64,000 nucleotides of DNA from an uncultured Pelagibacteraceae bacterium (GTDB taxonomy: Bacteria > Pseudomonadota > Alphaproteobacteria > Pelagibacterales > Pelagibacteraceae): positions 1 through 64,000 of the forward strand of contig CACORJ010000001.1 of assembly GCA_902629575.1 (NCBI GenBank). Reading direction: 5' to 3'. The notes below the pieces were generated by a model, which worked only from the letters and a program-made list of their open reading frames with translations, ran no database searches and was not told the DNA's origin. Both the position numbers and the translations under genes were made by a program. Positions 62,380 to 64,000 of the stretch are shown here, in pieces; the first letter of the stretch is position 1; every line of letters starts with the position of its first letter.

Positions 62380-62962
62380 ATTTATAATAATTTTTTTAAT
62401 GGGAGTAATTCTTACTGGTTGCGCTGGAGTAGCTTCTAAGGGTATTTTTGGAACTGGAGTAAGTATAGCATTTGATCCAAGGTCAGTCGGCACACAAGTT
62501 GACGACTCAATAATGCAAAAAAATTTATTAGCAAGAATTGTTTTGATGGATAAAAAATATTTATTGTCAGTAAAATCAAAAGTACTAGATGGTAGAATTT
62601 TCCTTACAGGTAAAGTAGATAATCCCGAAGAAAAACTAAAACTTACAAAACTTGCATGGGAAACTGATGGGGTCAGATCAGTAAGAAATGATATAAAAAT
62701 TAAAGAGGAATTTAATTTTCAAAAGTCTGCAAAAGACATTCTTATGACTTCTCAACTCAAATCCTTATTGATCTTTAATAAGAATATAAAAGCTACAAAT
62801 TATCAAATTGATACTTATAAAAAGAAAATTTATATCTATGGTATTTCCTTAACTAGTGATGAAAAAAATTTAGTTATTAATAAAGCTAAAGAAATTAAAG
62901 ACGTTGAGGATGTCATTGCTAGTATTATTCTTGTTGATGATTTAAGAATTCAAAAAGATTAA
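62369..62962 (+). CDS. BON-domain lipoprotein (YraP/DolP-like)
   Basis: Lipobox LTGCAG; VKSKVLDGRIFLTGKVDNPEEKLKLTKLAWETDGVRSVRNDI. Confidence 0.88.
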   Translation: MKNRFIIIFLMGVILTGCAGVASKGIFGTGVSIAFDPRSVGTQVDDSIMQKNLLARIVLMDKKYLLSVKSKVLDGRIFLTGKVDNPEEKLKLTKLAWETDGVRSVRNDIKIKEEFNFQKSAKDILMTSQLKSLLIFNKNIKATNYQIDTYKKKIYIYGISLTSDEKNLVINKAKEIKDVEDVIASIILVDDLRIQKD

Positions 62963-64000
62963 TATTTTTTATATTCTATTACATCTGCAGAATAGGCTGC
63001 TATCGATGCTAAATTAATTATTTCTGATGTTGAGCTTCTAAGGGGGGCAATTTCAATAGGCAAACCTAAACCAATCAAAAGTGGGCCAATCACTTTTGTA
63101 TCTCCTAAAGTTTTCATCATTTTATAAGATATTGCAGCGCTGTGTTGGCCTGGCATTATAAGAATATTCGCATTTCCAACTATTTCTGAAAAAGGATATA
63201 GACTTTTATATTCCTTGCTTAAAGCCACATCTGGTTGCATATCACCATCAAATTCAAAGTCTACTTTTTTAGCTTTTAAAATATCAACTGCTTCTCTGAT
63301 ATGTTTAGTTCTACTAGTAAGGGGCTGACCGAAAGTTGAATGTGAAACAAAAGCAATTTTTGGATCAAAACCAAACAATCTTACAACACGTGCACTAGAT
63401 ATTGCTATTTCTGATAATTGTTCTGAAGTCGGATATTCATGAACACTTGTATCCCCAACAAATATAGTTCTGCCTTTATGGACAACCATATTTAAACCAA
63501 ACATTATCTCTCCTGGTCTTGAATTTACTACTTGCATGATTTTTTTTAGTGATGCACCAAATCTTCTAGTGTTACCTGTCACGGCACCATCCGCATCCTC
63601 ACATGCCACCATACATGAAGCCCAAATAACTCTGTCATTTCTAACTAGACGGTCACAATCCCATTCTAACAACCCTTGTTCTCTTTGAAGTTTTCGGAAT
63701 AAGTACTTAACATATTTTTGTCGTTTAGACTTATCTTTAGAGTTGGTAATCTCTATATCAAAATTTTCGTTATAACCAATTTTTTTAATTTGCTCTTTAA
63801 TTTTTTCCTCTTTACCTACTAAGATTGGAGTTCCTAATTTTGAATTTTTAAATGCTATAGCTGCCTTTAGAGTATTTTCATCTTCACCATCAGCAAAAAC
63901 AATTTTTTTTGGATTCTTTTTTATATAATTATTTATACCTTGCATAATGGTTACCGTTGGATCTAATCTTTGTTTTAATTGTTCTTGATATACATCAAAG
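62959..64000 (-). CDS. Malic enzyme (MaeB-type), C-terminal phosphotransacetylase-like domain; 5' end outside window
   Basis: PKKIVFADGEDENTLKAAIAF, GNANILIMPGQHSAAISYKMMKTLGDTKVIGPLLIGL; frame stays open upstream of 63945 to the window edge (..FDVYQEQLKQRLDPTVTI-MQG). Confidence 0.88.
   Translation of the reverse strand, partial: FDVYQEQLKQRLDPTVTIMQGINNYIKKNPKKIVFADGEDENTLKAAIAFKNSKLGTPILVGKEEKIKEQIKKIGYNENFDIEITNSKDKSKRQKYVKYLFRKLQREQGLLEWDCDRLVRNDRVIWASCMVACEDADGAVTGNTRRFGASLKKIMQVVNSRPGEIMFGLNMVVHKGRTIFVGDTSVHEYPTSEQLSEIAISSARVVRLFGFDPKIAFVSHSTFGQPLTSRTKHIREAVDILKAKKVDFEFDGDMQPDVALSKEYKSLYPFSEIVGNANILIMPGQHSAAISYKMMKTLGDTKVIGPLLIGLGLPIEIAPLRSSTSEIINLASIAAYSADVIEYKKY

Noticed and set aside
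1-64000. CRISPR arrays, prophage, IS elements, toxin-antitoxin or restriction systems
   Set aside because: No regularly spaced direct repeats, transposase, integrase, phage structural or restriction/toxin motifs were seen; the window is mainly core genome.

Overview
AT-rich, very gene-dense bacterial chromosome segment with no detected IS element, prophage, CRISPR array or rRNA. Gene content and order are alphaproteobacterial, and I infer a streamlined SAR11/Pelagibacterales-type genome; this is not proven from the window alone. About 65 protein genes and one tRNA (Gly-GCC) are supported. The window appears to span the replication-origin neighbourhood: the largest intergenic gap (31316-31596) lies between divergent ppsR (DUF299) and hemE, the position of the Caulobacter origin, and a perfect parS site (39901-39916) sits inside rsmG just upstream of parAB. 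Items most worth a second look: (1) the candidate oriC; (2) an ORF missed by the supplied track, a 36-aa TTG-start ArfA-like ribosome-rescue factor at 51746-51856; (3) a 'sucCD' pair that looks like malate-CoA ligase (MtkAB) and lies next to malyl-CoA lyase; (4) a canonical EF-hand loop inside a Na+/solute symporter; (5) a Lys/Arg-rich N-terminal extension on acetyl-CoA synthetase; (6) an alphaproteobacterial sigma-32-type promoter in front of dnaK; (7) a 29-aa membrane microprotein between hisA and hisF; (8) HemG at the hemE-hemH locus; (9) inverted-repeat operator/leader candidates before the porin gene and rho; (10) five convergent gene pairs whose two stop codons share one TTAA. All product calls are from reading the sequence and recalled family motifs; no database search was run.
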